Assembly (NCBI GenBank): GCA_049317525.1
Contig: JBMOIC010000021.1
Coordinates: 1-48,728 of the forward strand
From: UBA961 sp049317525
GTDB taxonomy: Bacteria; Bacteroidota; Ignavibacteria; Kapaibacteriales; UBA961
DNA length: 48,728 nucleotides
Direction: 5' to 3'
Below are positions 46,565 through 48,728 of this stretch, piece by piece (within the stretch, counting starts at the first letter, position 1; each line of letters begins with the position of its first letter). The notes under the pieces were generated by a model, which was given only the letters and a program-made list of their open reading frames with translations, was not told where the DNA came from and did no database searches. Position numbers and translations under genes: made by a program.

Positions 46565-47362
46565 TTAATCCTTGTTTACCACAGAAAACATCTTTGCATA
46601 ATTATCGGCTATTGTCACACAAAAAGGTAAAAACATCACGGATGAATGCACTGCTACCGAAAATGGGATTGTGCCTGTAAACATGTTCTTCAAATTAGCT
46701 GAGATTTCCATTGACTTTTGCGTACTCCCCATAATCACCAATGGAGCATCTGTAAGAGATAATCGGATACTTCGAATGGCATTGATTGTCGGAGATGAAT
46801 AGCCACCGAAACCACCAACATGATATCAAATACCCCCTGAAGCTGATGGAGCGGTAAATGAACCTTCAAATTTTAAGTGGATATAACCGGAATTCCATGA
46901 CCAGTACATGTCTTGTGCAGCAGCACCAATATAAAGGATGCCTTTTCTCTTGTCAAGTCCCTTGGGCGAAAGAGAGAATCAACTCCAATGGTACATCGAA
47001 TTGCTGTATATGTACCGGTAGGAATATGGTTCAATGTTAACTACTTGATACTCTCAATTGATTCATCAATAAGAATGTAAGATTCATCCTGAGGAATGAC
47101 ATGACTTGATCTGTCTGCTTTTTCAAGCAAGATATTGCTAACATAATATTTCAACATTGTTCCTTTCTCTGATTTCACCGTTTGGAAGTGAATATGCTTT
47201 GTTGAAAGTGAAAGGTGCAGAATCAAATACATGATCTATAGAAACTTGAATGGAGCCTTGATTATCATGTATGGAATTTGATGAATGATCTGAACAACCG
47301 ATACATAATAGGGAAGTACTTAATAAGAGTACAGTCAAATAGTGAAATATATTTCGAAGCAT
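46565..47362 (-). pseudogene. MbnP-like copper-protein pseudogene
   Basis: Starts at 47362 with a lipoprotein signal (LLCIGC). Matches to the MbnP family continue in order but across different frames: GSIQVSIDHVFDSAPFTF and NGEIRE, then GTMLKYYVSNILL and ESYILIDES, a TAG at 47041, HIPTGTYTAIRCTIGVDS, a frameshift, DMYWSWNSGYIHLKFEGSF, a TGA at 46826, YHVGGFGGYSS, and the end IADNYAKMFSVVNKD. At least two frameshifts and two stops. MbnP proteins are periplasmic copper-binding partners of MbnH peroxidases. Confidence 0.75.
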
Positions 47363-47707
47363 TATGATACCGGAGTATAAGTGTGTGCTAAAGGATAAAT
47401 AAACAAGTCTGTTAAAGTAACTATGAAGTTTTAGGTTAGAACTTTTCAATTCATGTCAAAATAGAGAACATGAAATCTAATAGGAATGAAACAATAATAA
47501 TCACTATCAAAATAGTATATAAGGATTCTCTTTTTGCTTTTGAAAAAAATATTGATCATTTTATATATTGTCAACATGAAATGAAGTAAAAGTATAGAAA
47601 AATATAGTTTTAAAAATCTATATCAAGGGTAATTTGGACTTCATGTCTTTTTTCGGTGGAAATTACGATAAAAAACAAAATTCGTTTATTATTCTAAGGG
47701 TAGTGAT
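47363..47707. other. Gene-free AT-rich stretch
   Basis: 345 bases without a supportable gene. The only clear sign is a ribosome site AAGGG at 47696-47700, seven bases before the next ATG. Confidence 0.6.
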
Positions 47708-48613
47708 ATGGTGTTTACCTTATCTGATTTATTACTTGTAATCTCAGTAATATTTATTCTGTCTGCAATCATAGTTATTATGTATTTCGCCTTTTACAGT
47801 AGCAGGTTTCAGGGTCTGCTTCAAAAAAAAGGGGATCGAAATATTTTAAATGACTATAGTTCATTCGTGAGCAATTTTGCAGGTCCTTTATTTGCACTCG
47901 GTGGTTCATTGATATTGTATTCTACAATCATTGAGCAAAATCGTAAAGATAATATCAATCGATTTGAGTCCGTGTATTTCAAATTGGTTGATTATCACAG
48001 AGAAAATAATCTTACAATCAAAACCTCCTCAGATCCATTCAAGGGAAGGGAACTTGAAGGAAAACAATTGTTCACTAATATGTATAATCATCTAAAAGCA
48101 ACATCAAAGTTGATTCATGGTATATATCCAGATATCACTGATTCTAGTTTAGCGAACATTTCCTATCAGCTTTTTTATATAGGTAAATCATCCGAATCTC
48201 AAAGAAAACAATTGAAACGATCGCTTCAGAAATATAAAGGGCAGATTCAGATAGACACATTATTCACAATACTAGACAGATTTTCTGATTCAATCAAAGC
48301 TGTTAATGAAACAAAATATCCTTTTTTTGATGGGAATAAAACAAAGCTATCACATTATTTCATTCAGTATTTCAATGTTGTCTATTATGTAATGCAGCAA
48401 GAATTCTTGACCCCCGATGAAAAGCAATTATACTTAAAAATGTTGCAATCTCAGAATGGATTTTATGAGAATATTATCATCAATTTGTATCTCATGAGTG
48501 ATTCTGCAACGAGTGAACATAAAACTATGAAAGAATTCGCAAAGCTTAGTAAAGAAGAAGCTGAATACATACAACTAATGTTGTTTTCCAATGATAAAAC
48601 AGATTCTCAATAG
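47708..48613 (+). CDS. PutAbiC-like membrane protein (candidate phage abortive-infection gene)
   Basis: 301 residues. A hydrophobic segment lies at about 7-28 and a second at about 52-72 (FVSNFAGPLFALGGSLILYS). A cytosolic helical domain follows, including IEQNRKDNINRFESVYFKLVDYHREN, then HYFIQYFNVVYYVMQ and a C-terminal segment of helices. The layout (two membrane helices, 'Q-x-x-FE..FF+L' motif, 'HYF..yF..+Y.+' motif) resembles the putative phage abortive infection family (PF16872, PutAbiC). Function in this organism is inferred only. No phage structural or transposase genes are visible nearby. Confidence 0.6.
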   Translation: MVFTLSDLLLVISVIFILSAIIVIMYFAFYSSRFQGLLQKKGDRNILNDYSSFVSNFAGPLFALGGSLILYSTIIEQNRKDNINRFESVYFKLVDYHRENNLTIKTSSDPFKGRELEGKQLFTNMYNHLKATSKLIHGIYPDITDSSLANISYQLFYIGKSSESQRKQLKRSLQKYKGQIQIDTLFTILDRFSDSIKAVNETKYPFFDGNKTKLSHYFIQYFNVVYYVMQQEFLTPDEKQLYLKMLQSQNGFYENIIINLYLMSDSATSEHKTMKEFAKLSKEEAEYIQLMLFSNDKTDSQ

Positions 48614-48709
48614 TACGAAACAAAAGTGTTCTTGTGAATTATAGGAGTAAAGCCTAATTTATCATTAATGAATAAGGGATGAATATTAAATCTATTGAGG
48701 AGAAGGCAG

Positions 48710-48728
48710 ATGCAGAAACTTATCATTG
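48710..48728 (+). CDS. Start of a further gene (partial, cut by the window edge)
   Basis: A strong ribosome site (GAGGAGAAGG) lies about six bases before this ATG, and the first codons read MQKLII. Only six codons are visible, too few to identify it; MQKLI-like starts occur in OLD/RecF-type ATPases among many others. An ATG at 48679 in another frame is a rival, with a poorer ribosome site. Confidence 0.4.

Overview
**Organism.** The window is AT-rich and reads as a member of the FCB group (Bacteroidota/Chlorobiota/Kapabacteria side). The evidence is a C-terminal domain of the type 9 secretion (T9SS) sorting kind at 43785-45509, a TonB-dependent receptor with an N-terminal carboxypeptidase-regulatory-like domain and an NCxxCGF plug motif, and outer-membrane barrels. 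The exact lineage cannot be fixed from this window. Carotenoid and retinal genes plus a photolyase suggest a sunlit, oxygenated habitat (inference).

**1-12.7 kb.** After the tail of an upstream gene and a strong terminator comes a TonB-dependent receptor (+). Convergent to it is a minus-strand run: valS, yidC, a TMTC-like glycosyltransferase with TPRs, tyrS, and a striking single ORF that joins lycopene cyclase (CrtY-like) to a Brp/Blh-type beta-carotene dioxygenase. This one polypeptide could take lycopene to retinal.

**12.7-19.7 kb.** Plus strand: a PBP4-type D,D-carboxypeptidase with a very lysine-rich insert, and a PQQ-propeller lipoprotein. A MATE/ANKH-like exporter lies on the minus strand. 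Then, on the plus strand, come an orphan PhnC ATPase, accD and a CrtW-type beta-carotene ketolase. The carotenoid genes are thus split between two housekeeping neighbourhoods.

**19.7-31.4 kb.** A long minus-strand run: GAF/degenerate-GGDEF protein, uppP, cyclase-family hydrolase, deoC, ettA, rsmD, DedA, Dps, MsrA, SDR, a FeS-type (PhrB-like) photolyase and an outer-membrane barrel. Several members serve oxidative or UV protection.

**31.6-41.6 kb.** A BatA-like VWA membrane protein, a MOSC protein, a TPR-esterase, an outer-membrane barrel with higher-GC codon use, then a small surface-polysaccharide group (GT-C enzyme, O-antigen ligase/polymerase, GT4) that also holds a DUF6428 gene.

**41.7-48.7 kb.** A disturbed accessory region. 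It has a small secreted protein with three 20-residue repeats, a tRNA-Ser(CGA) that has lost its 3' part, an RsgA C-terminal remnant, a DUF1624-like pseudogene with four in-frame stops, an intact DUF4397/T9SS secreted protein, and a decayed MbnP/MbnH-like (copper protein/di-heme peroxidase) pair. An intact PutAbiC-like candidate phage-defence gene and the start of another gene follow. Codon use here is richer in G+C than in the core genes, and strong Shine-Dalgarno sequences appear.
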